Positions 8,809 through 17,300 of a stretch of DNA of 64,000 bases are shown here, piece after piece. The notes below the pieces were generated by a model. The model was not told where the DNA came from. It saw only the letters and a list, made by a program, of their open reading frames with translations, and searched no databases. The stretch lies in NCBI GenBank assembly GCA_021816925.1, contig JAKAWQ010000014.1, positions 1-64,000 of the forward strand, read 5' to 3'. Both the position numbers and the translations under genes were made by a program. This stretch comes from Pseudomonadota bacterium (GTDB lineage Bacteria; Pseudomonadota; Alphaproteobacteria; Acetobacterales; Acetobacteraceae). Within the stretch, counting starts at the first letter, position 1; every line of letters starts with the position of its first letter.

Positions 8809-10455
8809 GTGAGCGACGTGGCGGGCCGCGGCCCGGGATCCTGGTGGCTCCGCAAGGCGCCGAAGCTCATGCCCGGCGCGCGCTCGCGCGCGATGGGGCC
8901 GGGCGAACGGCCGCTCATGCCGCGCGGCACCGGCCAGCCTCCTATGGGGCCTTCCTACTATGGGCCGCCGACGAATACCGCGGCGGGCGGACCGAGCGGG
9001 GCGCCGAACCGCAACCCGGTCGAGCCGATCGACCCCTACGGGTGGAACACCGGGCTCGAATCGCAATACCGCGAGACGCGGCCCGATACGCCGCCCGGCG
9101 TGATCCGCGATGTGGATATCGGCACCAACTTCTTCTCGCCGTTCCAGCCGATCCTTCCCTTCGCGCCGCTCACCGGCAACTACGCCAGGGAGTGGGATTA
9201 TCCGGTCGGGGTCAACCTCGACTACCAGCCGAAGCGCTTCGCGCTGATGAGCCAGCTCCGGCTGATGAGCCAGAGCTGGGGCCTGCTGCGCTCGGTGATC
9301 GAGACGCGGAAGGACCAGCTGCTCACCGTGCCGTGGGAGATCCAGGCCAAGAGCGGCGGCGGCGCCGGCGGCGCGGCGGCGAAGCGCGTCAAGGAGTTCC
9401 TGCAGAGACCGGACAAGAAGCGGCGCTTCACGCAATGGGCGCGGCTGCTGCTCGAAGATCTCTTCGTCATCGACGCGCCGGCGATCTATGTCTGGCGCAA
9501 CGAAGGCGGCAAGGGAATCGAGGGCGTGCACGCGCTCGAGGTGGTGGACGGCGCCACGATCCTGCCGCTGGTCGATGACGCCGGGCGCATCCCGGACTGG
9601 CCGAGCCCGGCCTATCAGCAGATCATCAAGGGGCTGCCGTCGATCAACCTGACCGAGCGGGAACTTCTCTACCGGCCGATGCGGCCGCGGCCGGAGCTGC
9701 CGCTCTACGGCTACTCGCCGGTCGAGCAACTGTATCTGGAGGTGACGGAGGGCATCCGGCGCACGCTCTACCAGGTGAATTTCTGGACCGAGGGCTCGAT
9801 GCCAGAGCTCGTCATCACGGTGCCGGACCCGTGGACGCCGCAGCAGATCGCGATGTTCCAGGCGGGCTTCGATGCGATGACGGGCGGCAACGCGGCGCTC
9901 AAGAGCCGGGTCAGGTTCGTGCCGGGCGGGATGAAGCCCTTCGACATCAAGAACGCCAACGGAGAGGCGCTGAAGAGCGACTACGACGAATGGCTGGCGC
10001 GGCTGGTCTGCTACACGTTCTCGGTGAGCCCGCAGCCGTTCGTGAAGGAGATGAACCGCGCCACCGCCCAGGTGAGCGTCGAGGTGGCCGAGGAAGAGGG
10101 CACGCTCGCGCTGCAAACGTGGTTCAAGGACGAGGTGATGGACCCGCTGATCCAGGACGTGCTCGGCGCGGAGGATCTGGAGTTCGTGTGGCAGCCGAAG
10201 ATCGATGTCGATCCGCTGCAACAGGCGCAGGTGGCGGAGATCTACCTCAAGGCGGGCGTGCGCTCGATCAACGAGGTGCGCGAGGAGATCGGAGAGGAGC
10301 GCGTGGCGGACGGCGATGCGCTGCTGATCTATACGGCGAAGGGCGCGGTCGCGCTCGAGGACGTGCTCAGGGCGCCGGAGGCCGACACCAGCGCAAAGCC
10401 TGCTGCGAGCGAAGCGCGGCAGAAAGAGCCGGAGCATGCAGAAGCGCAAGCCTAA
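8809..10455 (+). CDS. Phage portal protein
   Basis: The 548-aa protein forms the dodecameric DNA-entry ring at one capsid vertex. GTG 8809 is preceded by GAGGAG at good spacing. After a Gly/Pro-rich N-terminal arm of about 110 residues, the portal core includes RLMSQSWGLLRSVIETRKDQ, LPLYGYSPVEQLYLEV and FSVSPQPFVKEMNRATAQ, the segments by which this portal family is recognised. The position between terminase and the protease/capsid genes is standard. The last 20 nt overlap the next small gene. Confidence 0.9.
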   Translation: MSDVAGRGPGSWWLRKAPKLMPGARSRAMGPGERPLMPRGTGQPPMGPSYYGPPTNTAAGGPSGAPNRNPVEPIDPYGWNTGLESQYRETRPDTPPGVIRDVDIGTNFFSPFQPILPFAPLTGNYAREWDYPVGVNLDYQPKRFALMSQLRLMSQSWGLLRSVIETRKDQLLTVPWEIQAKSGGGAGGAAAKRVKEFLQRPDKKRRFTQWARLLLEDLFVIDAPAIYVWRNEGGKGIEGVHALEVVDGATILPLVDDAGRIPDWPSPAYQQIIKGLPSINLTERELLYRPMRPRPELPLYGYSPVEQLYLEVTEGIRRTLYQVNFWTEGSMPELVITVPDPWTPQQIAMFQAGFDAMTGGNAALKSRVRFVPGGMKPFDIKNANGEALKSDYDEWLARLVCYTFSVSPQPFVKEMNRATAQVSVEVAEEEGTLALQTWFKDEVMDPLIQDVLGAEDLEFVWQPKIDVDPLQQAQVAEIYLKAGVRSINEVREEIGEERVADGDALLIYTAKGAVALEDVLRAPEADTSAKPAASEARQKEPEHAEAQA

Positions 10456-10705
10456 GGCGCCGGAGCCCGGCGGCGCGGACATCACGCCGCGCATATGCCG
10501 CCACGTGCATTGCGACGGCGTCAGGCTCTGCCTCCGCTACACGATGAGCGACGGGACGTACGTGGGCGAGATCGACATGGCGGCGTGCGGCGGCCCGGCA
10601 ACGTGGCAGATGCTCGCCTACGATCTCTTGCAGGTGACGAGCGCGGCGGCGCAGGGCGAAAGATGGCCGGAGCCAGGCGCGGAGCCGGTGATGCGCACGA
10701 ACTGA
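10436..10705 (+). CDS. Small phage protein of unknown function
   Basis: The 89-aa product is basic at the N-terminus and contains HVHCDGVRLCLRYTMSDGTY, a compact beta-rich segment with two cysteines. It overlaps the portal gene by 20 nt and ends 9 nt before the protease gene, so it is translationally embedded in the head operon. I recognise no family. Its location suggests a head-assembly accessory role. Confidence 0.65.
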   Translation: MQKRKPKAPEPGGADITPRICRHVHCDGVRLCLRYTMSDGTYVGEIDMAACGGPATWQMLAYDLLQVTSAAAQGERWPEPGAEPVMRTN

Positions 10706-10714
10706 GGACAGCCC

Positions 10715-12694
10715 ATGGACCAGGTGGGATTTTATCTGCCGATCGCGAAGGTCGATCGGGAGAAGCGGATGGTGTTCGGCTACGCATCGACGCCGACGCG
10801 CGATCTCGACGGCGAGGTGATCGAGCTCGAGGCGATCAAGGCGGCGCTGCCGGGATACATGGAATGGCGCAACGTCCGCGAGATGCACCAGCCGAGCGCG
10901 GTCGGCGTGACGAAAGAGGCGAACATCGACGAGAAGGGCCTCTACATCGGCGCCAAGATCGTCGATGACGAGGCGTGGAAGAAGGTCATCGAGGATGTCT
11001 ACAAGGGCTTCTCGATCGGCGGCGATGTCACGGATCGCAAAGGCTCGACCATCACCGGCCTCGATCTCATCGAGATCAGCCTCGTGGACAGGCCGGCAAA
11101 TCCCGATTGCAAGATCGATATGAAGAAGGCGGCCGGCGTCCCGGCGCGTTCCATTGGAGATGAGACGATGGCGGAACCGATCCTGAGCTCGGCGATCGAG
11201 CACGGCATTTCGCTCGCGCCGGAGGAAGTGGGCCTCTTCGGGCGGCTTCTGGCGAAGCTGGCCCGGAGGGCCACTGCGAGGCCCGAAGGGCCGTGGCAGT
11301 CCGGGGCGGACGGTCTCGCCAAGGGCGGCGACGAGCCGGGCGACGGCAAGAAGCCCTACGGCGATGTGGAATACGCCGATCCAGGCTACCAGGAGGACGG
11401 CAAGAAGCGCTATCCGATCGATACCGAAGCGCACATCCGCGCCGCCTGGAGCTACATCCACCAGAAGAAGAACGCCGACGAATACACGGCCGAGCAGCTG
11501 GCGGCGATCAAGCGGCGGATCGTCGCGGCCTGGAAGAAGAAGATCGACGAAAAGGGGCCGCCCGAACAGAAATCCGCGCACGGGGACGACACGGGCGACG
11601 ATCCGTTCGCGAGCAATCTGGTCGATGCGGGCGGAGGGCCGGAGGCGGCGCACGACGGGCTGAGCCTCCCAGCGAAATGCGATGCGGCGATCGTCAAAAC
11701 GATGATCGACGTGAAGGCGCTCTCGGAGGCGTTCGACCTGATCCGCAATGCACAGCGCGGGCGCAGGCAGGAAGGCATCACCGAGGAGGACGGCGGCGAC
11801 CGTTCCATGAGCGAGAAGCTCGGGAGCGTCGCCCGCGAGCTGGCGAGCGTGATCCGCCAGATTGTCGAGCACGAGGGGAGCGAGGCGGAGACGATGAGCG
11901 ACTTCGCCGATGTCATTTCAGGAGTGGGAAAGATGGCAGACGTTGGTCTGACGAAGCGGGCGGCCGACGGCCGCCATCACGAGCATATCAGGAAGGCGGC
12001 GCACCACATCGTCGAGGCGCACAAGGCGTGCGGCGCGGCGATGGAGTGCATGGCGCGCGCGCGCCGCAAGGACGGCGAATTCAAGCGCGCCGATGGCACG
12101 ATCATCAAGGCGGCCGATCATTTCGCCCGCGCGATGGAGCACATGGAGAAGGCGCACGAGCACCACGTGCTGGCGCACCATCACCTGCGCCAGGCGGTCG
12201 GCCACAAGGGCGAGCCGCACGAGCAGCCGGGCGATGCCGAGCCTCCGATCTACAAGCCGGAGGAAGGGCTGGAGCCGCTGACCCAGCGCGAGATGACCGA
12301 GGGCGAAGTGCCGGAGTACGAGGTGGACGAGCCCTACCAGCACGGTCCGGTCGGGCACCCCGAGCGCTCGGGGATGAAGGCGGTGCAGGCCGAGCTTCAG
12401 AAGAAGGCCGAGGAGGCCGCGTATCTGCGCGGCAAGGTCGAGGCGCTGGAGAAGATGCCGGCCAGTCCGAAGGCGCGGCTCTTCGCGGTGCCGCGCGGCT
12501 CTCTGGCGGTCGGCGAGGCGGAGGAGACGAGCGCGACCGAGAAGCTCCTCAAGGGCGTCGATCTCGACGCGGCGACGCCCGGCGGGCGGCAGGCGGCGGC
12601 CGGCCGGCTGATCGGCAACATGATCGCCAATTCCGCAACCTTCGCGCGGCCGGTCCTGACGGACCCGAGCTTCCGCGGCGGCGCGGCGCGGTAA
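10715..12694 (+). CDS. Prohead protease (XkdF/S78-like) fused to DUF6582-like and scaffold-like regions
   Basis: The N-terminal 135 residues match phage prohead proteases: FGYASTPTRDLDGEVIE, then MHQPSAVG with candidate catalytic His58, then YKGFSIGGDV with candidate Ser100, and LIEISLVDRPAN. Around residues 213-282 lies a DUF6582-like block (YADPGYQEDGKKRYPI and AAWSYIHQKKNADEY). The C-terminal half is Lys/Glu/Ala/His-rich and mostly helical, as expected of an internal scaffold that the protease would remove. At 659 aa it is far longer than a stand-alone protease, so I infer a protease-scaffold fusion. It lies directly upstream of the capsid gene. The catalytic residues are inferred by pattern. 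Confidence 0.82.
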   Translation: MDQVGFYLPIAKVDREKRMVFGYASTPTRDLDGEVIELEAIKAALPGYMEWRNVREMHQPSAVGVTKEANIDEKGLYIGAKIVDDEAWKKVIEDVYKGFSIGGDVTDRKGSTITGLDLIEISLVDRPANPDCKIDMKKAAGVPARSIGDETMAEPILSSAIEHGISLAPEEVGLFGRLLAKLARRATARPEGPWQSGADGLAKGGDEPGDGKKPYGDVEYADPGYQEDGKKRYPIDTEAHIRAAWSYIHQKKNADEYTAEQLAAIKRRIVAAWKKKIDEKGPPEQKSAHGDDTGDDPFASNLVDAGGGPEAAHDGLSLPAKCDAAIVKTMIDVKALSEAFDLIRNAQRGRRQEGITEEDGGDRSMSEKLGSVARELASVIRQIVEHEGSEAETMSDFADVISGVGKMADVGLTKRAADGRHHEHIRKAAHHIVEAHKACGAAMECMARARRKDGEFKRADGTIIKAADHFARAMEHMEKAHEHHVLAHHHLRQAVGHKGEPHEQPGDAEPPIYKPEEGLEPLTQREMTEGEVPEYEVDEPYQHGPVGHPERSGMKAVQAELQKKAEEAAYLRGKVEALEKMPASPKARLFAVPRGSLAVGEAEETSATEKLLKGVDLDAATPGGRQAAAGRLIGNMIANSATFARPVLTDPSFRGGAAR

Positions 12695-12722
12695 GCGGCA
12701 GCGATTTGAGAGGATATTCCAG

Positions 12723-14324
12723 ATGATCAACAACGAGATTGTTGCAGCGCTGCTGCAAAACGACAGCTTCATCAAGGGCCTGGGCGGGAAGCTCGGCACG
12801 ATTTCCAAGGCCGACACCATCAGCCAGGCCACTGGCCTCCTCTGGTATGACCTTCGGCCGGTGGTGCAGCTCCTGTATCCGTTCAAGGAGTTGATCCCCG
12901 AGATCAGCCGCCTGCCGCGCGTTTCCGCCGATGGCGGCAACGCCTATCACTGGAAGCGCATCACCTCGATCAACACGAGCCAGATCGCGCTTGGGGTGAG
13001 CGAAGGCAATCGCGGCGGCCGGATCGCACTCGCCGAACAGGACCAGACCGCGACCTACAAGACGCTCGGGCTGGAATCGAGCGTGACGTTCGAGGCGCGG
13101 CTGGGTGCCGAGAACCTGACGCCGGACGCGCTCGGCAACGCCGTGCAGTCCACGCTCAGGAGCGTGATGATCGGCGAGGAGCAGGCGCTCATTCTCGGCA
13201 ATGCCGGGACGGCGCTCGGCACCACGCCGACGCCGACGCTCTCCGCGGGCGGCACGGGCGGCACGTGGGCGGCGGGCACGGCTTACGTGATGGCGGTTGC
13301 GCTCTCCGGCTTCGGCTGGCTGAACACGACGCCGTGGAACAACGTCGCATTGACGGGCGGCGTGCCGGGGCAGATCAGCAAGAGCAACGCCGACGGCTCG
13401 ACCGACACCTTCGGCGGCGGGTCGGCAGGGCCGAGCGCCGAGGCGAGCGTGACGACGACGGCGGGCGAGAACGTGACCGCGACGGTGGCGGCGGTTCCGG
13501 GTGCGATCGCCTATGCGTGGTTCGCGGCGGCGACGACCGGGGCCGAGACCTATGTCGGCACCACGTTCTCGAACCAGGCGGTGATCACCGGGCCGGGAGC
13601 GGCGACCGCGCAGCCGGTGACGAGCCTCAAGGTGGGGGGCGTCTACAAGGACAACAGCGTCAACCTGCTGCTGCCCGACGGCGTGCTCTCCCAGGTCTTC
13701 GGCAACGTGTTCGGCGGCGCGCCCGGCACGGCGATGAGCACCAATCCGGTGCTCGCCAACGGGGTGAGCCTGAGCACCGGCGGATCGCTGGTCTATACCG
13801 CCCCGGCCGGCAACACCGGGCTCACGATCAACGGCACCAACATCAACGAATTCGATGCGGTGCTGCGGGCGGCCTACGACCAGTACAAGCTCGGCTTCGA
13901 CCGCATCCTGATGTCCGCTGCCGACATCCAGAACTTCATGGGCACGATGCTCGGGCAGAACGCGGCGGCGGCCTTCCGTATCTTCTTCGATGCGGACGCG
14001 GAGACCGGGCGGATCGTCGCCGGCCGGCGCGTGACGAGCTACCTCAACAAGTGGTTCGGCAACACGCTCGACATCGAGGTGCATCCGTTCCTGCCGCCGG
14101 GAACGGTGCTGTTCTGGTCTGACCGCACGCCCTACGAGCTTTCGGGCGTGCCGAACCTGCTCGAAGCGCATGTGCGGCAGGACTACTACCAGATCCAGTG
14201 GCCGTTCCAGACCAGGCGGTATGAATACGGCGTCTACTGCGACGAGGTGTTCTCCTGCTACTTCACGCCGGCGTTCGCGGCGATCACCAACCTGAACGGG
14301 CCGGGCGGCAATCTGAGTATCTGA
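12723..14324 (+). CDS. Major capsid protein with an inserted Ig-like region
   Basis: The 533-aa product follows the protease gene after 28 bp. Early segments (SRLPRVSADGGNAYHWKRI, VTFEARLGAENLTPDALG, MIGEEQALILGN) and late ones (AAYDQYKLGFDRILMS, EVHPFLPPGTVLFWSDR, PFQTRRYEYGVYCDEVF) are those of an HK97-like capsid subunit. Residues about 170-306 form a Gly/Thr/Ala-rich insertion, including VTTTAGENVTATVAAVPGA and YAWFAAATTGAETYVGTTFS, that resembles the Ig-like or carbohydrate-binding modules often inserted in virion proteins. The HK97 assignment is by order and these motifs; the insertion is directly visible from its composition. Confidence 0.87.
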   Translation: MINNEIVAALLQNDSFIKGLGGKLGTISKADTISQATGLLWYDLRPVVQLLYPFKELIPEISRLPRVSADGGNAYHWKRITSINTSQIALGVSEGNRGGRIALAEQDQTATYKTLGLESSVTFEARLGAENLTPDALGNAVQSTLRSVMIGEEQALILGNAGTALGTTPTPTLSAGGTGGTWAAGTAYVMAVALSGFGWLNTTPWNNVALTGGVPGQISKSNADGSTDTFGGGSAGPSAEASVTTTAGENVTATVAAVPGAIAYAWFAAATTGAETYVGTTFSNQAVITGPGAATAQPVTSLKVGGVYKDNSVNLLLPDGVLSQVFGNVFGGAPGTAMSTNPVLANGVSLSTGGSLVYTAPAGNTGLTINGTNINEFDAVLRAAYDQYKLGFDRILMSAADIQNFMGTMLGQNAAAAFRIFFDADAETGRIVAGRRVTSYLNKWFGNTLDIEVHPFLPPGTVLFWSDRTPYELSGVPNLLEAHVRQDYYQIQWPFQTRRYEYGVYCDEVFSCYFTPAFAAITNLNGPGGNLSI

Positions 14325-14332
14325 GGGGTGTG

Positions 14333-14662
14333 ATGGCAGAGAAGAGCAACCTGGGCGAAATGGTGGCGAGCGGCAAGATCGTGGCTGCCACCCATGAGAG
14401 CGTGCCGGAGGGTGTGCGGGTCGAGGCGCCGGCGGGCGTGGCGAGCGTGTCGGTTGCCGGGCAGAACTTCACGGCGCGCGATGGCGCTTTCCGGGTGCCG
14501 GCGCATTTCGGGGGGGCGCTCCGGGAGCATTTCGCGGGCCTGGCGAGGCACGCGGAGGGCGTGGCGGCGAGACTCGCGCGAGAGAGTGTCGCGGCGGCGA
14601 AGGGCGACGTGCGCGAGGCGATGAAGCTGTTGCAGGGCGAGATGGACAAGCTCGGCATCTGA
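14333..14662 (+). CDS. Small phage head-region protein, unknown function
   Basis: The 109-aa protein starts at ATG 14333 just after GAGGGGTGTG (GTG 14330 is also possible). The N-terminal half is beta-like (VASVSVAGQNFTARDGAFRV) and the C-terminal half helical and Ala-rich. The position directly after the capsid gene is where head decoration or stabilisation proteins occur. I do not recognise a family. Confidence 0.65.
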   Translation: MAEKSNLGEMVASGKIVAATHESVPEGVRVEAPAGVASVSVAGQNFTARDGAFRVPAHFGGALREHFAGLARHAEGVAARLARESVAAAKGDVREAMKLLQGEMDKLGI

Positions 14663-14689
14663 GCAACCTGTGGCGAGCGGAGCGTGGCC

Positions 14690-14872
14690 ATGCTGGTGCG
14701 GCTGCCCGCAGAGACGCCGTTCGTGAGGGTCGGCAGCCTTGTGGTCTATCCCGATCGGTGGGGCGTGGTCATGGTGCCGGACGAGGTGGGAGCGGCGCTG
14801 ATCGCCAGCGGCAACGGGTTCGAGCCGGCGACAGAGCGGCTCCCGCCCGGGCCGGTGCAGCCGGCCGGATGA
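14690..14872 (+). CDS. Very small phage protein, unknown function
   Basis: This 60-aa frame lies between two structural genes and contains VRVGSLVVYPDRWGVVMVPD, a short beta-rich stretch. ATG 14690 has GGAG 9 nt upstream, and GTG 14684 is the alternative start. Only 10 bp separate its stop from the next gene. The tight packing is the main argument that it is coding. Confidence 0.5.
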   Translation: MLVRLPAETPFVRVGSLVVYPDRWGVVMVPDEVGAALIASGNGFEPATERLPPGPVQPAG

Positions 14873-14882
14873 TGAGGCGGTG

Positions 14883-15737
14883 ATGGCAAATCCCAGGGAC
14901 CTCGCGAGCCTCGCCGATTGCAAGGCGTTCATCGTTCCGGCGCTTTCCGCGACCACGGCATCCGACGCGGTGCTGGGGGCGTTGATCTCCGGGGTGTCGC
15001 GCTCGATCGAGGCCTATCTCGGGCGCGAGCTCATGGCGCAAGAGTGGGCCGAGATGCGCAACGGCTCGGGGCAGGACCGGATTGCGCTCAAGCACTTCCC
15101 GGTGTTCGGGGTGACGAGCGTCACGATCGAAACGAACGCCATACCGGCGGCCGGCAATCCGCCGACGCAAAGCTGGGGCGGCTACACCTTTGATGACCGC
15201 TTTGTCTATATATCGCCTGGTTTCATTGGTTTTCCGAGGTATTTCCGGCGCGGCGTGCAGAACGTGCAGGTGGTCTATTCGGCGGGCTACATCACGCCGG
15301 GGATGATCGCGGTGGCCGGGCTGCCCGGATGGGCGGCGAGTACGCTCTACGCGGCGAATGCAGAGATCGTGGCCGTGCCGCCCGGCACGGCGCAGGGATA
15401 CGTCTTCACGACCGCGGGCGGCGGCACGAGCGGGGCAGCGGCTCCGGCGTGGCCGGCGCAGCTCGGCGCGAGTGTGGCGGACGGCAGCGTGACCTGGCAG
15501 GTGACGGCCGGGGCGGTGGCGCTCTTTCCGGGCGCGCAACTCTTGCCGGACGGCATCAGGATCGCGTGCATGCAGCAGGTAGCGCTTCTGTTCAAGAACC
15601 GGACGCGGGTCGGCGATACGGGAACCGGCGAAGGACCGCAGCGGGTGAACTACATGGTGAAGCAGCCGATGCATCCGACCACGCTGGCGATGTTGCAGCC
15701 TTACGTGGACTGGGCGTTCCCGGGGGATGTGTACTGA
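14883..15737 (+). CDS. Phage head-tail connector-like protein with carbohydrate-binding-like insert
   Basis: The 284-aa product begins with LASLADCKAFIVPAL and SRSIEAYLGREL, the pattern of gp6-like head-tail connectors. It continues with HFPVFGVTSVTIE and ends with an IRIACMQQVALLFKNRTRVG helix. Residues about 149-211 insert a module of the form WAASTLYAANAEIV...TTAGGGTSG...PAW...VADGSVTWQV, seen as a decoration module in many phage structural proteins. The same type of module recurs in a tail protein at 37698-38606. The role would be joining portal to tail. Confidence 0.75.
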   Translation: MANPRDLASLADCKAFIVPALSATTASDAVLGALISGVSRSIEAYLGRELMAQEWAEMRNGSGQDRIALKHFPVFGVTSVTIETNAIPAAGNPPTQSWGGYTFDDRFVYISPGFIGFPRYFRRGVQNVQVVYSAGYITPGMIAVAGLPGWAASTLYAANAEIVAVPPGTAQGYVFTTAGGGTSGAAAPAWPAQLGASVADGSVTWQVTAGAVALFPGAQLLPDGIRIACMQQVALLFKNRTRVGDTGTGEGPQRVNYMVKQPMHPTTLAMLQPYVDWAFPGDVY

Positions 15738-15947
15738 GCCGGGTGGCCGGCTCACTTGCGGGCCTTCCCCGCCCGTGCTTACCTGTTCCTTAATGAAGCC
15801 GTGCTTGCGTGGCCTGAGAGAGATGAACCTGTTGCCGACCTTTGGGGTGCCTTTTGGGGTGGGCTCGCCGCTCCGGTCGGTCTGTTCGCCCCGCCCCGGT
15901 CTTACATGGCCTCTGCAGGCCGGGTTCAGTTGCATCAGGGGTAGCGG
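15738..15947. other. 210-bp gap in front of the inserted gene pair
   Basis: This gap is longer than almost all others in the cluster and contains T-rich stretches (for example CCTTTTGGGGTGG around 15850) unlike the flanking genes. It has no supported coding frame. It probably carries the promoter of the following two-gene cassette, but I see no convincing -35/-10 pair. Confidence 0.4.
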
Positions 15948-16202
15948 ATGAACGAAGCTCAGCAACAGGAAGTGGACCGGAACTACGACGCATTTCGCAA
16001 ACTGCTTCCCACCATCCTTCCGAAATACCAGGGCAAATACGCGCTGATGAAGGACGGCAAGGTGCTTGGGTATTTTTCCAGCGCGGAGGACGCGCGGGTT
16101 TCCGCCGTTGCCTTCATCAAGGACGGGCTTTTTTCGATCCAGCAGGTGACTGACATTGGTATAGACCTCGGCTTTTTTACGCATGCCGTGCCTGTCGGTT
16201 AG
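15948..16202 (+). CDS. Small protein paired with the retropepsin-like gene, unknown function
   Basis: The 84-aa product contains KLLPTILPKYQGKYALMKDG and LGYFSSAEDARVSAVAFIKD, a compact alpha/beta pattern resembling DUF5678-type small proteins. Its stop overlaps the start of the aspartyl-protease-like gene by 20 nt, so the two are almost certainly co-translated. Codon use is visibly less GC-rich than in the adjoining head genes (lysine AAA, TTT, GGT). It is probably an accessory cassette rather than a virion component. No function can be assigned. Confidence 0.7.
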   Translation: MNEAQQQEVDRNYDAFRKLLPTILPKYQGKYALMKDGKVLGYFSSAEDARVSAVAFIKDGLFSIQQVTDIGIDLGFFTHAVPVG

Positions 16203-16650
16203 CTTTGTCCCGGCCGTCGGGCCTCTGCTGCAGCTTGCCATTTTGCCGCCGGGTTTTGAGCCGCCTGCCCCATCGAATCCGGTCGGGCAACCGGGGTCTC
16301 CAGTGAGCTTGAAGCGATACATGGCCCTGCTCGACATGGGCGCTTCCTGCACATGCATTTCGGCGAAGGTGATCAGTGACTGCAGTTTGACGCCGGTCGG
16401 CAAGCAACCGGTGGGAGGCGTTCACGGTCATCAGCCGACCAACCTGTATCAGTTTCGGGTCGGCGTCGTGTTTTCACAGGCACCATTGCCGAGTGGCATC
16501 GTGAGCGCCAGCATTGTTGCATTCCCCGTCACGGGGGCGGAGTTCGTTCCGCCAACGCCGGGGATCTTTGACGTCTTGTTGGGACGCGATGTGATCTGCA
16601 GAGGCTCTCTGGCTCTTTCGTTCGACGGGCACGCGATTCTTTGCGTTTGA
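16183..16650 (+). CDS. Retropepsin-like aspartyl protease family protein (Asp-Met-Gly motif)
   Basis: The 155-aa protein has the core of a retroviral-type aspartyl protease. A hydrophobic strand leads into ALLDMGASCTCIS (about residues 48-60), where active enzymes have D-T/S-G-A. It is followed by a flap-like GVHGHQPTNLYQF region and then DVLLGRDVICRGSLALSFDG, the conserved second strand with G-R-D. Met in place of Thr after the catalytic Asp is unusual and could impair activity. Together with its small overlapping partner it forms a cassette inserted between connector and tail-completion genes. The substrate and role in the phage are unknown. Confidence 0.72.
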   Translation: MPCLSVSFVPAVGPLLQLAILPPGFEPPAPSNPVGQPGSPVSLKRYMALLDMGASCTCISAKVISDCSLTPVGKQPVGGVHGHQPTNLYQFRVGVVFSQAPLPSGIVSASIVAFPVTGAEFVPPTPGIFDVLLGRDVICRGSLALSFDGHAILCV

Positions 16651-16764
16651 CCGGGCGGTGTAACCGGGGGTCCCGGTGCGCCGCTGAGTGACGCGCCGGA
16701 AAGGGTGTCGTCTGCTTCATTATAGCAGTGGGACTTCATCGCATGGCCCGTTTTGGTGAGCCGG

Positions 16765-17229
16765 ATGCCGCTCGGTCGTGAGGCCATCTACTCGGCCCTG
16801 TTTCAACAGATTTCCGCCCTTCTCCTTTCGCCGGCAGGACCATTTCAGTATGCGGGGCGGCGCCCTGTCTCGATCAGCACGCTTGGCGCGGAGCAGTATC
16901 CCGCCTTCGTGCTGGTCGAGAAGGGCGAGATCTACGACCGGAGCAGGCTCTTCGCGCCGGCGCGCGTGACGCTGCTCGCGGATCTTTTCATCTACTCGAT
17001 CCACGGCGACGTGCCGGACGAAAGCGATGTTGCGAACCTGAACGCGCTGGCCGATGCGGTCGAGGATGCCGTGCAGGCGGCGTGCGGCCCGACCGCACAG
17101 AACACGCTCGCGGGCCTCGTGCAGGAAGCATGGATCGAGGGACGGCAGATCGTGACGCCCGGCTCCTACGCGCAACGGCAGAGCGAGCAGGTGATGGGAT
17201 TGGCGGTCGTGCTGCCGCATAGCCGCTAG
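16765..17229 (+). CDS. Putative tail completion / neck protein
   Basis: The 154-aa protein contains REAIYSALFQQISALLLS, then PAFVLVEKGEIYDRSRLFAP and ADLFIYSIHGDVPDESDVAN, ending with an EGRQIVTPGSYAQRQSEQV segment. The length, alpha/beta pattern and position between connector and gp37-like genes fit the small tail-terminator class. ATG 16765 follows GGTGAGCCGG; GTG 16756 is an alternative. The family assignment is by position and pattern only. Confidence 0.65.
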   Translation: MPLGREAIYSALFQQISALLLSPAGPFQYAGRRPVSISTLGAEQYPAFVLVEKGEIYDRSRLFAPARVTLLADLFIYSIHGDVPDESDVANLNALADAVEDAVQAACGPTAQNTLAGLVQEAWIEGRQIVTPGSYAQRQSEQVMGLAVVLPHSR

Positions 17230-17300
17230 GAGCGAACAGGGTGAGCGACGATGCGCCGCGAGGGCTGGAAAGCCCGTGGCGGCCCACGGTGGCCTGAGAG

